Source of the DNA: Micrococcaceae bacterium
GTDB lineage: Bacteria > Actinomycetota > Actinomycetes > Actinomycetales > Micrococcaceae
Assembly (NCBI GenBank): GCA_025465475.1
Contig: JAODMR010000084.1
Coordinates: forward strand, 19,168 to 83,167
Length of the DNA stretch: 64,000 bases
Reading direction: 5' to 3'
The notes beneath the pieces were generated by a model, which worked only from the letters and a program-made list of their open reading frames with translations, had not been told where the DNA came from and ran no database searches. Below are positions 52,578 to 60,383 of this stretch, in pieces. Within the stretch, counting starts at the first letter, position 1. Every line of letters starts with the position of its first letter. The position numbers and the translations under genes were made by a program.

Positions 52578-53930
52578 CTAGGGCTGCAGCCCCAGGGCCT
52601 GCAGCATGGGACGGAACTTGGCCCACGTCTCGGCCAGCTCAGCGGCAGGGTCAGAGGCCTCCACGATGCCGCACCCGGCATAGAGCCTGACCGTGGTCTC
52701 GTCCTCAATAACGGCACCCCGCAGAGCTATGCCCCACTCGCCGTTGCCCGCTCCGTCCAGCCATCCCACGGGTCCGGCGTAGGGCCCACGGTCCAGCTTT
52801 TCCAGCCGGCGGATCAGCTCGCCCGCCTCGGTGCGGGGCGTGCCGCAGACAGCGGCAGTTGGATGCAGGGCCTCCACCAGGGCCAGCGGAGTGGGTAGAT
52901 GGCCTTCGACGCCGGCCAGCTCGGCCAGCACGTCCGAGGCCAGGTGCCACACGTTGGGCAGCTCCAGGATGAACGGTTCGGCCGGAAAGGACAGGTCAGT
53001 GGCGAACGGGGCCAGTTGGCGGGTCAGCGACCGGACCGCGAACTCGTGCTCCTGGCGCTGCTTCTCCGACCCGGCAAGCACGGAACGGGCGTAGCCGTCC
53101 TCGTTATCCGGGGCGGTTTTCCGGTCCAGCGTTCCGGCCAGCACCCGGGCCTGGGCCGTGGTGCCGTCGACCTTGATGAGGATTTCAGGGGTGGAACCGA
53201 CAAGGTTGCCAACGCCGTACGTCCAGCATTCGCTGTACCGATCAGCCAGGTTGCGAAGGATCCGCGGCCGCGAGACGGGGGAATCGAAGGCGGCGACTAT
53301 GTCCCGGGCCAGCACGACCTTTTGGAGTTCCCCGCCCTCAATGGCCTGCACTCCTGCGGCAACGGCCCGCATCCATTCCTGTTCGTCCAGGGAACCGCCA
53401 CGAATCTGTCCGCGCGACCCGGCCGGTTGGTTGTCCTGGCCTCCGTCAGCTGAGCCAGCCGAGGCGAGCAGGTCCTGCAGCAGCGTGTGTGCTGCAGCCG
53501 TCGTCGGCGTCGTTCCGTCGCTCTGGGTCAGGGTCAGCCACAGCTGCCCGTCCGCACAGCCGACCACCAGGTGGGGGATGTCCAGCTGCGAAGGGTGGCC
53601 GCTGGTCTTGGAAAAAGCGAAAGAACCAAACGCGAGGAGCCCTGTGCCGGGGAGCCGGACGTCGTCGGTGACCTGCGCCCGGGCCCGTTGGCGTTTCCAC
53701 CATTCCTCGGCCTCCGCGAAGCGTTCCGGTCCGGTGCCGCGGAAGGACAGTGCACTGCCGAAGGCCACCAAGCCTTCCCCGCGGCGGATCCAGCAATAGG
53801 CGTCGGGCACGTCCAGCAGGAAGTCCAGCGGCTGCGTCGAGCTGGCTCCCGCTCGTGCCGCATTCGCGTATGGCGGCCCCAGCAGGGTTGGATCCAGGAG
53901 GGTGGTAAGGGTGGCCAGGGACGCAGTCAT
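52578..53930 (-). CDS. menF: Isochorismate synthase MenF
   Basis: This 450-aa chorismate-utilising enzyme has EGGELQKVVLARDIVAA, GNLVGSTPEILIKVDG, LAGTLDRKTA, LHPTAAVCGTPRTEAGELI, and the C-terminal RLYAGCGIVEASDPAAELAETWAKF block with the Mg ligands. It converts chorismate to isochorismate for MenD. It is divergent from menG. The same fold is used for siderophore EntC, but the menaquinone context favours MenF. Confidence 0.91.
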   Translation of the reverse strand: MTASLATLTTLLDPTLLGPPYANAARAGASSTQPLDFLLDVPDAYCWIRRGEGLVAFGSALSFRGTGPERFAEAEEWWKRQRARAQVTDDVRLPGTGLLAFGSFAFSKTSGHPSQLDIPHLVVGCADGQLWLTLTQSDGTTPTTAAAHTLLQDLLASAGSADGGQDNQPAGSRGQIRGGSLDEQEWMRAVAAGVQAIEGGELQKVVLARDIVAAFDSPVSRPRILRNLADRYSECWTYGVGNLVGSTPEILIKVDGTTAQARVLAGTLDRKTAPDNEDGYARSVLAGSEKQRQEHEFAVRSLTRQLAPFATDLSFPAEPFILELPNVWHLASDVLAELAGVEGHLPTPLALVEALHPTAAVCGTPRTEAGELIRRLEKLDRGPYAGPVGWLDGAGNGEWGIALRGAVIEDETTVRLYAGCGIVEASDPAAELAETWAKFRPMLQALGLQP

Positions 53931-54027
53931 GATGATCCAACATTACTCCGCGGTAGGCCCCGCACCGGCGTCGCCGTCCTTCCGGGTGCTGTACAACGCC
54001 GGGCGCAAAATTTGAGAGAATAAGACG

Positions 54028-54783
54028 GTGAGCCGTGCATCGTTGGATAAGCGCCCAGAAGAAGTAGCCGCAATGTTTGACGACGTTGCGCCCAAGTACG
54101 ACGTGGTCAACGACGTCCTCTCCCTGGGGCAGACGCGGCGCTGGCGCCGCATTGTGGTTGACGCGGTGGACGCCAAGCCCGGCCAGCGTGTCCTGGACGT
54201 GGCTGCCGGGACTGGAACCTCAAGCGAACCGTATGCGGATGCGGGCATCGACGTGGTGGCCTGCGACTTCTCGGTTGGCATGCTCAAGGTCGGGAAACGA
54301 CGTCGGCCGGATATCGACTTCATCGCCGGAGACGCCACCAACCTGCCGTTTGCGGACAACTCCTTCGATGCCACCACCATCTCCTTCGGACTGCGCAACG
54401 TTGGAGACCCGCACAAGGCCCTGTCGGAGATGCTGCGCGTCACCAAGCCGGGGGGTCGGCTGGTGATCGCCGAGTTCTCCCACCCCACGGTGCCGCTCTG
54501 GCGGACCATGTACACCGAGTACCTGATGCGGGCGTTGCCCTCCATCGCCACCAAGGTTTCCTCCAACCCGGACGCCTACGTCTATCTGGCGGAATCGATC
54601 CGCGCCTGGCCGGACCAGGACCACCTGTCCGCCTGGCTCAGTGAGGCAGGCTGGCAGGACGTGGCCTACCGCAACCTGAGCGGCGGCATTGTCGCCGTCC
54701 ATCGCGCCCACAAGGCGTCCCGCGAAGAAGTCGGACCCGTCGGACCCGTGCGGCGTGGCCGCCGCGCCAGGACCAGCAACTAG
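54028..54783 (+). CDS. menG: Demethylmenaquinone methyltransferase MenG (UbiE family)
   Basis: This 251-aa class I SAM methyltransferase has the UbiE N-terminus [26 protein letters not shown] motif [10 protein letters not shown], and [15 protein letters not shown]. It methylates demethylmenaquinone in the last common step. The GTG start is accepted because the conserved N-terminus begins at once. It abuts the next gene without a gap. Confidence 0.94.
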   Translation: MSRASLDKRPEEVAAMFDDVAPKYDVVNDVLSLGQTRRWRRIVVDAVDAKPGQRVLDVAAGTGTSSEPYADAGIDVVACDFSVGMLKVGKRRRPDIDFIAGDATNLPFADNSFDATTISFGLRNVGDPHKALSEMLRVTKPGGRLVIAEFSHPTVPLWRTMYTEYLMRALPSIATKVSSNPDAYVYLAESIRAWPDQDHLSAWLSEAGWQDVAYRNLSGGIVAVHRAHKASREEVGPVGPVRRGRRARTSN

Positions 54784-56106
54784 GTGAAAGTCCTCATCGT
54801 CGGGGCCGGTCCGGCCGGATCAACTGCTGCCTATTACCTCGCCTCGGCCGGGATGAACGTCACGGTCCTGGAAAAGACCACCTTTCCCCGCGAAAAAGTC
54901 TGCGGTGACGGTTTGACGCCCCGGGCCGTGCGGGAGGTGCAGTTGCTGGGACTGCCGCATGAGCAGGCCGAGGGCTGGCGCCGCAACAAGGGCCTCCGCC
55001 TGATCGCGGGCGGTCGAACGGTCGAAGTGCCGTGGCCGGAGCTGAGCGACTTCCCCGACTACGGTTTGATCCGCACCCGACTCGGCTTCGACGAGGCCCT
55101 GGCCCGGCACGCCCAGGCCGCTGGCGCCGTCGTGCTGGAGCGTCACAGCGTCACCACCGCGCGCCGCGACGAGGCTGGCCGCGTCATCGGCGTGACGGCA
55201 GCGCTGCTTGACGCCGCAGGCCGCAAGACAGGCGAAACGCGGGAGTTTGACGCCGACGTCGTCCTGGCCGCCGACGGCAATTCCAGCCGCACCGCCGTGT
55301 CGCTGGGCCTGCAGAAGCGCGACGACCGGCCGCTCGGCGTCGCGGTGCGCACCTACTTCACCAGCCCGCGCCACCAGGACGACTGGATGGAAGGGTGGCT
55401 GGAACTTCCGGACAAGGCGGGAAACCCGCTGCCAGGCTACGGCTGGGTCTTCGGCGTTGGGGACGGCACGTCCAACGTGGGATTGGGCATCCTTAACTCC
55501 TCGAAGGAATTCGGCCGCCTCGACTACAAGCAGGTGCTGCGCGATTGGACGGCGGGCATGCCTGCCGATTGGGGTTTCACCCCTGAAAACCAGGTGGGCG
55601 AAATCCGTGGCGCAGCCCTGCCGATGGGCTTCAACCGCACCCCGCATTACTCGCCCGGTTTGCTGCTGCTCGGCGACGCCGGCGGCATGGTCAGCCCGTT
55701 CAACGGCGAGGGAATCTCCTACGCCATGGAGTCAGCCCGCTACGCGGCGGACTTCATTCTTCGGGCCGCCACAGCCAACTCCCCTCTGGCCCGCGATCAC
55801 GCGCTGTCCGGCTACGGCGGATACATCAGGGCCCAATGGGGCAGCCACTTCACCCTGGGCCGGGTCTTTGCCCAGCTGATCGGCAAGCCGCAGGTCATGA
55901 AGCTGGCCTTGCGCACCGGCATGCCGATTCCCGTATTGATGCGGTTTGTGGTCCGGATGCTGGCGAATCTGACCGACTCCGGGGGCAAGGGTTTTGAGGA
56001 TAGAGTGATTGCTCTGCTGGAGAAACTCGTTCCGCCCACCTCCAATCAGATCAGCGCCCCTGCACCACGGACCCCGTCCCCTTCGAAAGTTAGTGTTAAG
56101 CAGTGA
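54784..56106 (+). CDS. menJ: Geranylgeranyl reductase family protein, MenJ-like menaquinone saturase
   Basis: This 440-aa FAD-dependent reductase has the N-terminal GAGPAGSTAAYYLASAG dinucleotide motif, FPREKVCGDGLTPRAV, and LLLLGDAGGMVSPFNGEGISYAMESAR. It lies between menG and the polyprenyl synthase, the place occupied by mycobacterial menJ, which saturates one isoprene unit of menaquinone. That fits the MK-9(H2) quinones of Arthrobacter, though the activity is inferred. Confidence 0.85.
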   Translation: MKVLIVGAGPAGSTAAYYLASAGMNVTVLEKTTFPREKVCGDGLTPRAVREVQLLGLPHEQAEGWRRNKGLRLIAGGRTVEVPWPELSDFPDYGLIRTRLGFDEALARHAQAAGAVVLERHSVTTARRDEAGRVIGVTAALLDAAGRKTGETREFDADVVLAADGNSSRTAVSLGLQKRDDRPLGVAVRTYFTSPRHQDDWMEGWLELPDKAGNPLPGYGWVFGVGDGTSNVGLGILNSSKEFGRLDYKQVLRDWTAGMPADWGFTPENQVGEIRGAALPMGFNRTPHYSPGLLLLGDAGGMVSPFNGEGISYAMESARYAADFILRAATANSPLARDHALSGYGGYIRAQWGSHFTLGRVFAQLIGKPQVMKLALRTGMPIPVLMRFVVRMLANLTDSGGKGFEDRVIALLEKLVPPTSNQISAPAPRTPSPSKVSVKQ

Positions 56107-57203
56107 CGACACCCGCAGACCACAGCTGGACCTCCGCTGGGCATGGCACGCCGGCCAATGAGCCGGATACGACCACCATGGCGATCGCGACAGGCATGAA
56201 GCTGCCGCAGGGGTTCTCGCCTCTCGCAGCGGACCCGGATCTGGGACCGGCGATCACGCTCAGCCTGGCCAAGGTGGAAAAGCAGCTGCGCGAAGCGATC
56301 GCCAATTCCGATCCGCTGGCCGATGCCACCAGCCGTCACCTGGTGGAGGCAGGCGGCAAACGGATCCGCCCGCTGCTGACGTTGCTGGCCTCGCATCTGG
56401 GCAACCCGGGCCGGCCGGAAGTTGTCCAGGCCGCCGTCGTCGTTGAATTGACGCACCTTGCCACCCTGTACCACGACGACGTGATGGACTCGGCGCCGTT
56501 CCGCCGCGGAGCGCCTACGGCCCATGAACTGTGGGGCAACAGCGTCGCGATCCTGACCGGTGACCTGATTTTCGCGCGCGCCTCCATCCTGGTGTCCGAG
56601 CTCGGTGGGCAGGCGTTGGCTATCCAGGCGCGCACGTTCGAACGGTTGTGCCTGGGCCAGCTGCATGAAACTGTTGGGCCGCGGCCGGACCAGGACCCGG
56701 TGGAACACTACCTGTCGGTCATCGCCGACAAGACAGGTTCCCTGGTGGCCGCGTCCGGTCAGCTCGGCGCCATCTTCGCCGATGTGCACGAGGACATCGC
56801 CCAGGTCATGGTCGACTACGGGGAAAAGGTCGGTGTGGCGTTCCAGCTGGCTGACGACGTGATCGATGTGGCCGGGCTGAAGCAGGTATCCGGCAAGTCG
56901 CCCGGCACCGACCTGCGCGAAGGCGTGCCCACCCTTCCCGTGCTGCTGCTGCGCAAGGCCGCCGCGGCCGGGGACACTGCCGCAGCCGACGTGCTGACGC
57001 TGGTGGACGGCGACCTGAGCAGTGATGAGGCCCTGGCCGAGGCCGTCACAGCGCTGCGCGAACACCCGGTGACCGCGCAGTCCTGGGCCGTGGCCCGTGA
57101 ATGGGCCGATGCAGCCATCGCCGCCCTGGACCCCGTGCCCGACGGCATCGTCAAGACGGCCCTGGCCAGCTTCGCCGACGCAGTGGTCTCCCGCGACGTC
57201 TAA
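56103..57203 (+). CDS. Polyprenyl diphosphate synthase
   Basis: This 366-aa trans-isoprenyl synthase has a first Asp-rich motif DDVMD (125-129), a second DDVID (251-255), and the GGKRIRPLLTLLASHLG start block. It makes the long tail used by MenA. The residues before the first Asp-rich motif that set chain length are not diagnostic by eye. The GTG start overlaps the menJ stop, so menG, menJ and this gene form one operon. Confidence 0.92.
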   Translation: MTTPADHSWTSAGHGTPANEPDTTTMAIATGMKLPQGFSPLAADPDLGPAITLSLAKVEKQLREAIANSDPLADATSRHLVEAGGKRIRPLLTLLASHLGNPGRPEVVQAAVVVELTHLATLYHDDVMDSAPFRRGAPTAHELWGNSVAILTGDLIFARASILVSELGGQALAIQARTFERLCLGQLHETVGPRPDQDPVEHYLSVIADKTGSLVAASGQLGAIFADVHEDIAQVMVDYGEKVGVAFQLADDVIDVAGLKQVSGKSPGTDLREGVPTLPVLLLRKAAAAGDTAAADVLTLVDGDLSSDEALAEAVTALREHPVTAQSWAVAREWADAAIAALDPVPDGIVKTALASFADAVVSRDV

Positions 57204-57218
57204 CCCCCGGCCCACTGT

Positions 57219-57244
57219 GGGGTGGGTGGGCTGGGTGGGCTGGG
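57219..57244 (+). repeat. G-quadruplex-forming sequence
   Basis: Six runs of three or four G are separated by loops of one or two bases (T or CT), starting 16 bp after the polyprenyl synthase stop. It meets the canonical G3+N1-7 rule with very short loops. It lies on the coding strand, so it could also form in the mRNA. Confidence 0.8.
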
Positions 57245-57271
57245 TTGTGGTTGTGGCGGGCTGGGTTGTGG

Positions 57272-57295
57272 CCGGCCAAAACCGGTTATGGCCGG
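57272..57295. promoter_or_regulatory. 24-bp palindrome centred on AACCGGTT
   Basis: The arms CCGGCCA and TGGCCGG flank a central AACCGGTT with one mismatched pair. The centre recurs as AAAACCGGTTTT at 57348. This may be an operator for a dimeric regulator, or part of a terminator for the quinone operon. Confidence 0.45.
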
Positions 57296-57586
57296 GACAG
57301 CCCTCCTGGCGACGGCGTGTCCCCTAAAAGAGGCAGTGTCGCGAGCCAAAACCGGTTTTCCTAAGCCTCAGAACCGATCAAAACCGTTTCAGTCGCCGTT
57401 TGCCGGGCTGAAAGCGCTTCTGCAGACCACCCAGTGAGGGCAGCAGCAAGGCTTCGCCGGAGAAACTGGGCCAGAACCAGTTCTGGTGTACTCCAGTCCA
57501 CCTGCACAGGATTTGGGTTTTGTGGCTTGTCCACGTCTGCGGGAAGCCGTTCCTGCCGTGCCAGTGGCAACCAGCAGGATTGTTCC

Positions 57587-58282
57587 ATGTCACAGGTTCT
57601 TCAGCATCCCGTCGGGCTTGCTTCCCATCACGGCGTTGACCCGTTGACGTGCGTCTCGGCGGCCAGCCGTTATCGGCTGTGGTGCCTGCGAGAGCATCCC
57701 GAGCCACACATCTACCGGGGAAACGGTGTACCGCAGGCGGGGGTTGTGCTGCATCGAAAACTGATCCTGCCACGCCCGCCAACACCAGATGTGGTGGCCT
57801 TGGCCGACGTGTTGTTGCATGCACTGCACTGCCTGCCCCGCTTCGAGGCTCTATCGATGGTCCAGTGCGCGGTGGGCCGGGGAGACATATCATCCACCTT
57901 TCTGCGCGCCCGACTGCCTGGAAACCGGAATGGCAAAGCCCGTGCCGTGCTGGACCTGGTCCGTCCACGAGCCGATTCATTGCTGGAGCCCATTGTCCGG
58001 GTGCTCTTTGAGGAGGCGGGCTTTGCAACGGAGTGCTACGTTCAGTTACCGGGCGTCGGGGAGGTCGACTTCCTGGTGGAAGGGTTCCTGGTGGTCGAGA
58101 TCGACGGGGCAACCCACTTCCGGCCTGCCGACATCAAAAAAGATCGAAGGCGGGACAACGTCTCCGTCGTGGGCAACTTCGTGGTTCTGCGCTACTTCTA
58201 TGACGACGTCGTCTATCACCCCGACGAGATGCTGCAACAGGTGGCTGCTGTCGTTGCCCGCGGGCGAAACTGGCAACCGTGA
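57587..58282 (+). CDS. DUF559-type endonuclease-like protein, N-terminally short
   Basis: This 231-aa protein begins near the LTCVSAASRYRLWCL block and ends with a DUF559/Vsr-like PD-(D/E)XK core: LLEPIVRVLFEEAGF, GEVDFLVEGFLVVEIDG, then KKDRRRDNVSVVGNFVVLRY. ATG 57587 follows AGGA at 7 nt. Related Micrococcaceae proteins usually carry about 60 more N-terminal residues with a winged helix, which is not recognisable upstream, so the gene may be truncated. The function is unknown; relatives resemble AbiEi/restriction nucleases. Confidence 0.7.
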   Translation: MSQVLQHPVGLASHHGVDPLTCVSAASRYRLWCLREHPEPHIYRGNGVPQAGVVLHRKLILPRPPTPDVVALADVLLHALHCLPRFEALSMVQCAVGRGDISSTFLRARLPGNRNGKARAVLDLVRPRADSLLEPIVRVLFEEAGFATECYVQLPGVGEVDFLVEGFLVVEIDGATHFRPADIKKDRRRDNVSVVGNFVVLRYFYDDVVYHPDEMLQQVAAVVARGRNWQP

Positions 58283-58309
58283 GAGCGCCCAATGACCCCA
58301 AGGCTAGGG

Positions 58310-58729
58310 CTAGTCCTCGTCCTCGAAAACCCACTCGAACAGGTCGAAGACGAATTCGCTGAAAGTGCCCTCTTCACTGACCCAGGTTCCCTTGGCGTTG
58401 TTGCGGCGCCACACGATGGGGTCCGGCACGTCGAGCTGATCCGATCGGAAGCCCCAGGTGTAGGCCTCGTCCTCGTCCTCAAGGAACAACAGATGTCCGT
58501 CTTCGACTTCCAACTCGTCCGGGTCCCAAAAGTAATGGTAGGCCTCCATGAGTTCCTCGGCCGAACCCACCGCCTGCAGGAACTCCCGCAACACCAACGG
58601 GACCGTCAGGGAGTGTTCGGCAAGGATGGCATCGAGTTCCTGTTCCGCAATCCCGTCCGATTCCTGCCATGGCTCGTCAAGATACTTCGGAACAAGGTCG
58701 CGGAATTTGCTCAGGAACATTTCGCTCAT
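58310..58729 (-). CDS. SUKH (SMI1/KNR4)-like protein
   Basis: This very acidic 139-aa protein has a pattern seen in SUKH immunity proteins: SLTVPLVLREFLQAVGSAEEL, DGHLLFLEDEDEAYTWGF, then PIVWRRNNAKGTWVSEEGTFSEFVFDLFEW. SUKH proteins commonly neutralise nuclease toxins of polymorphic systems, but no toxin gene is evident next to it. It is convergent with the nuclease-like gene 27 bp away. Confidence 0.65.
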   Translation of the reverse strand: MSEMFLSKFRDLVPKYLDEPWQESDGIAEQELDAILAEHSLTVPLVLREFLQAVGSAEELMEAYHYFWDPDELEVEDGHLLFLEDEDEAYTWGFRSDQLDVPDPIVWRRNNAKGTWVSEEGTFSEFVFDLFEWVFEDED

Positions 58730-58775
58730 GCGTAACTCCAGACGTCGGGGTGGGATTTAAATCCTAGTAGATGCA

Positions 58776-59420
58776 TCAGTTTCGAAAGGCCCGACGGTGC
58801 TTCCAGCCCCGCACGGCCATCGGCGCATGCCAGGAGTATCGGTGTGACAGCATTCGGAGGGCGAATACGGCCACCGCCGTAGCGATCCCTGTCACCAGAT
58901 TCATTGCGCCCGAATACCACAGCACCGTGGTTAGGATGGCGCCCAGGAAGCAGGGGATGGCATAGAGGTCCCTTGAGTTGAAGAGCTGAGGGACTTCATT
59001 GGCAGTGATGTCCCGCAGCACCCCGCCCCCAATGGCGGTGGTGACGCCGAGCAGTACGGCAGCAACCGGGTTCAGGCCGGCCCCGAGCGCCTTGAGCGTG
59101 CCAGTAATGCAGAACAATCCCAACCCACCGGCGTCGAACATTCGCAACAGATTCCCGCCACGCTCCACGTGCTGGAAAAGGAAGAACACCAGCACCGTCG
59201 CCAACAGCGGCGGCATCAGGTAGAGCGGTTGGGAAAACGCAGCGGGCACTCCGGCGTCCAGGATGACGTCTCGCGCCACGCCCCCGCCGAGCCCCACAAG
59301 CGAACCGAGCAGCAATGAACCGATGATGTCAAAGCCCTTCCGGGCAGCCAACAGGCAACCGGACACGGCAAAGAAAAACGTGCCCAGCAGGTCCAGGGCC
59401 AGCGAGATGTCAAAGGGCAT
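58776..59420 (-). CDS. Trimeric intracellular cation channel (TRIC/UPF0126) family protein
   Basis: This 214-aa protein has seven predicted helices with the internal duplication typical of the family, seen as GGGVARDVILD and GGGVLRDITANE. It forms trimeric cation channels. ATG 59420 is used because it starts right before the first helix; a longer upstream frame is unlikely. Confidence 0.88.
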   Translation of the reverse strand: MPFDISLALDLLGTFFFAVSGCLLAARKGFDIIGSLLLGSLVGLGGGVARDVILDAGVPAAFSQPLYLMPPLLATVLVFFLFQHVERGGNLLRMFDAGGLGLFCITGTLKALGAGLNPVAAVLLGVTTAIGGGVLRDITANEVPQLFNSRDLYAIPCFLGAILTTVLWYSGAMNLVTGIATAVAVFALRMLSHRYSWHAPMAVRGWKHRRAFRN

Positions 59421-59489
59421 GGGAATGCAGGGTACTCCAAAGGGGATGGTGGACTTCGATCCTACGCTGAGGGCCCTCTGCCCGCTGGC

Positions 59490-59495
59490 TATGCT
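59490..59495 (+). promoter_or_regulatory. -10 box (TATGCT), leaderless promoter of the chelatase gene
   Basis: TATGCT ends 6 nt before the ATG at 59502. Confidence 0.5.
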
Positions 59496-59501
59496 GGCTG
59501 C

Positions 59502-60218
59502 ATGACGCTTCCTCCCGCACCCGTCCTGATCGCCTGCGCCCACGGCACGCGTAGTTCCGAAGGCCAGGCGCGCATCAACGCCGTCCGGACCGAGATGCGT
59601 GCGCTTCGGTCAGGACTGGACGTCAGGGAGGCTTATGTCGACGTGCAGGAGCCGGAACTGCCCGACGTCGTTGCGGGGCTTCCGGAGGGTGTGTCCGGCG
59701 TCGTTGTGCCCTTGCTTCTCTCCGTCGGTTACCACGTGCGGGTCGACATCGCCCGCGCGGTGGCCAGCAGGCCTGGGATGCTTGCCGCCGAACCGTTGGG
59801 ACCGGATCCGTTGCTGGCCCGGCTGTTGCAGGAACGGCTGGCGGAGGTGCCGAGGGAATGGGGAGTGGTGCTCGCAGCGGCTGGTTCGTCCGAGCCGGAC
59901 GCCGCACGCAGCGTGGCTCAGCTGGCCGGTCAGCTGACCCAGCTCCGCCCCAGCCGGGTGCTCGCAGCCTACGGTGCCAGCGCAGCTCCGTCCGTTCCGG
60001 AAGCTGTGGGGCAGTTGAGGCGCGACGGCGCCCGGCACGTTGCCATCGCGTCGTATCTGTTGGCACCGGGGTACTTCCACGACCAGTTGGCCAAAGCCGG
60101 CGCCGATATGGTGACCGAGCCGCTGCTGCCCTCGCCCGTCATCGCCCGACTGGCCCTTGAACGATACGATCAGGCCCTCGCGTCGTCGCTCACGCCGACT
60201 CCTGCTGCGGCGGATTGA
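59502..60218 (+). CDS. Sirohydrochlorin chelatase (CbiX/SirB-like)
   Basis: This 238-aa protein has LIACAHGTRSSEGQARINAVR near the N-terminus (metal-coordinating His), and the repeat-like HVAIASYLLAPGYFHDQLAKAGAD in the second half. It probably inserts Fe2+ into sirohydrochlorin to give sirohaem for the sulfite reductase encoded next. Placement upstream of sulfite reductase fits this role. Confidence 0.87.
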   Translation: MTLPPAPVLIACAHGTRSSEGQARINAVRTEMRALRSGLDVREAYVDVQEPELPDVVAGLPEGVSGVVVPLLLSVGYHVRVDIARAVASRPGMLAAEPLGPDPLLARLLQERLAEVPREWGVVLAAAGSSEPDAARSVAQLAGQLTQLRPSRVLAAYGASAAPSVPEAVGQLRRDGARHVAIASYLLAPGYFHDQLAKAGADMVTEPLLPSPVIARLALERYDQALASSLTPTPAAAD

Positions 60219-60304
60219 CACGGCTGTAGCGCCGGCGGCGGGAAACCAGACGACGGAAACTACCCGCTGATTGGAACCCACGCTTGGCAAGCAAAAGCGC
60301 CGAC

Positions 60305-60376
60305 GTGACGAAATATGTCCATGCGTGACGCTGCGTTTCCTTGCTTGTGACGCCGTCATGAGCTCGGCCCTACGCT
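60305..60376 (+). promoter_or_regulatory. Promoter of the sulfite reductase operon with three GTGACG sites
   Basis: GTGACG begins at 60305, 60325 and 60347. The -10 box TACGCT (60371-60376) is 7 nt before the ATG, a leaderless arrangement. The two distal sites lie 66 and 46 bp before the -10 box, exactly as in the promoter at 19229-19300. The proximal site overlaps the -35 region. A shared regulator with an upstream activating mode is inferred. Confidence 0.65.
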
Positions 60377-60383
60377 GAAAAAC

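Larger units (their letters stand above)
57204..57586. other. 383-bp spacer with G-quadruplex motif and AACCGGTT palindromes
   Basis: No gene is supported here. The spacer holds a six-tract G-run (57219-57244), a 24-bp near-perfect palindrome around AACCGGTT (57272-57295), the perfect palindrome AAAACCGGTTTT (57348-57359), and CCAGAACCAGTTCTGG (57471-57486). It separates the quinone operon from a short nuclease-like gene. Confidence 0.7.

Noticed and set aside
57434..57586. Upstream extension of the DUF559-type gene
   Set aside because: The extension has no family similarity and overlaps a palindrome. ATG 57587 has a proper ribosome-binding site and starts near the conserved block.
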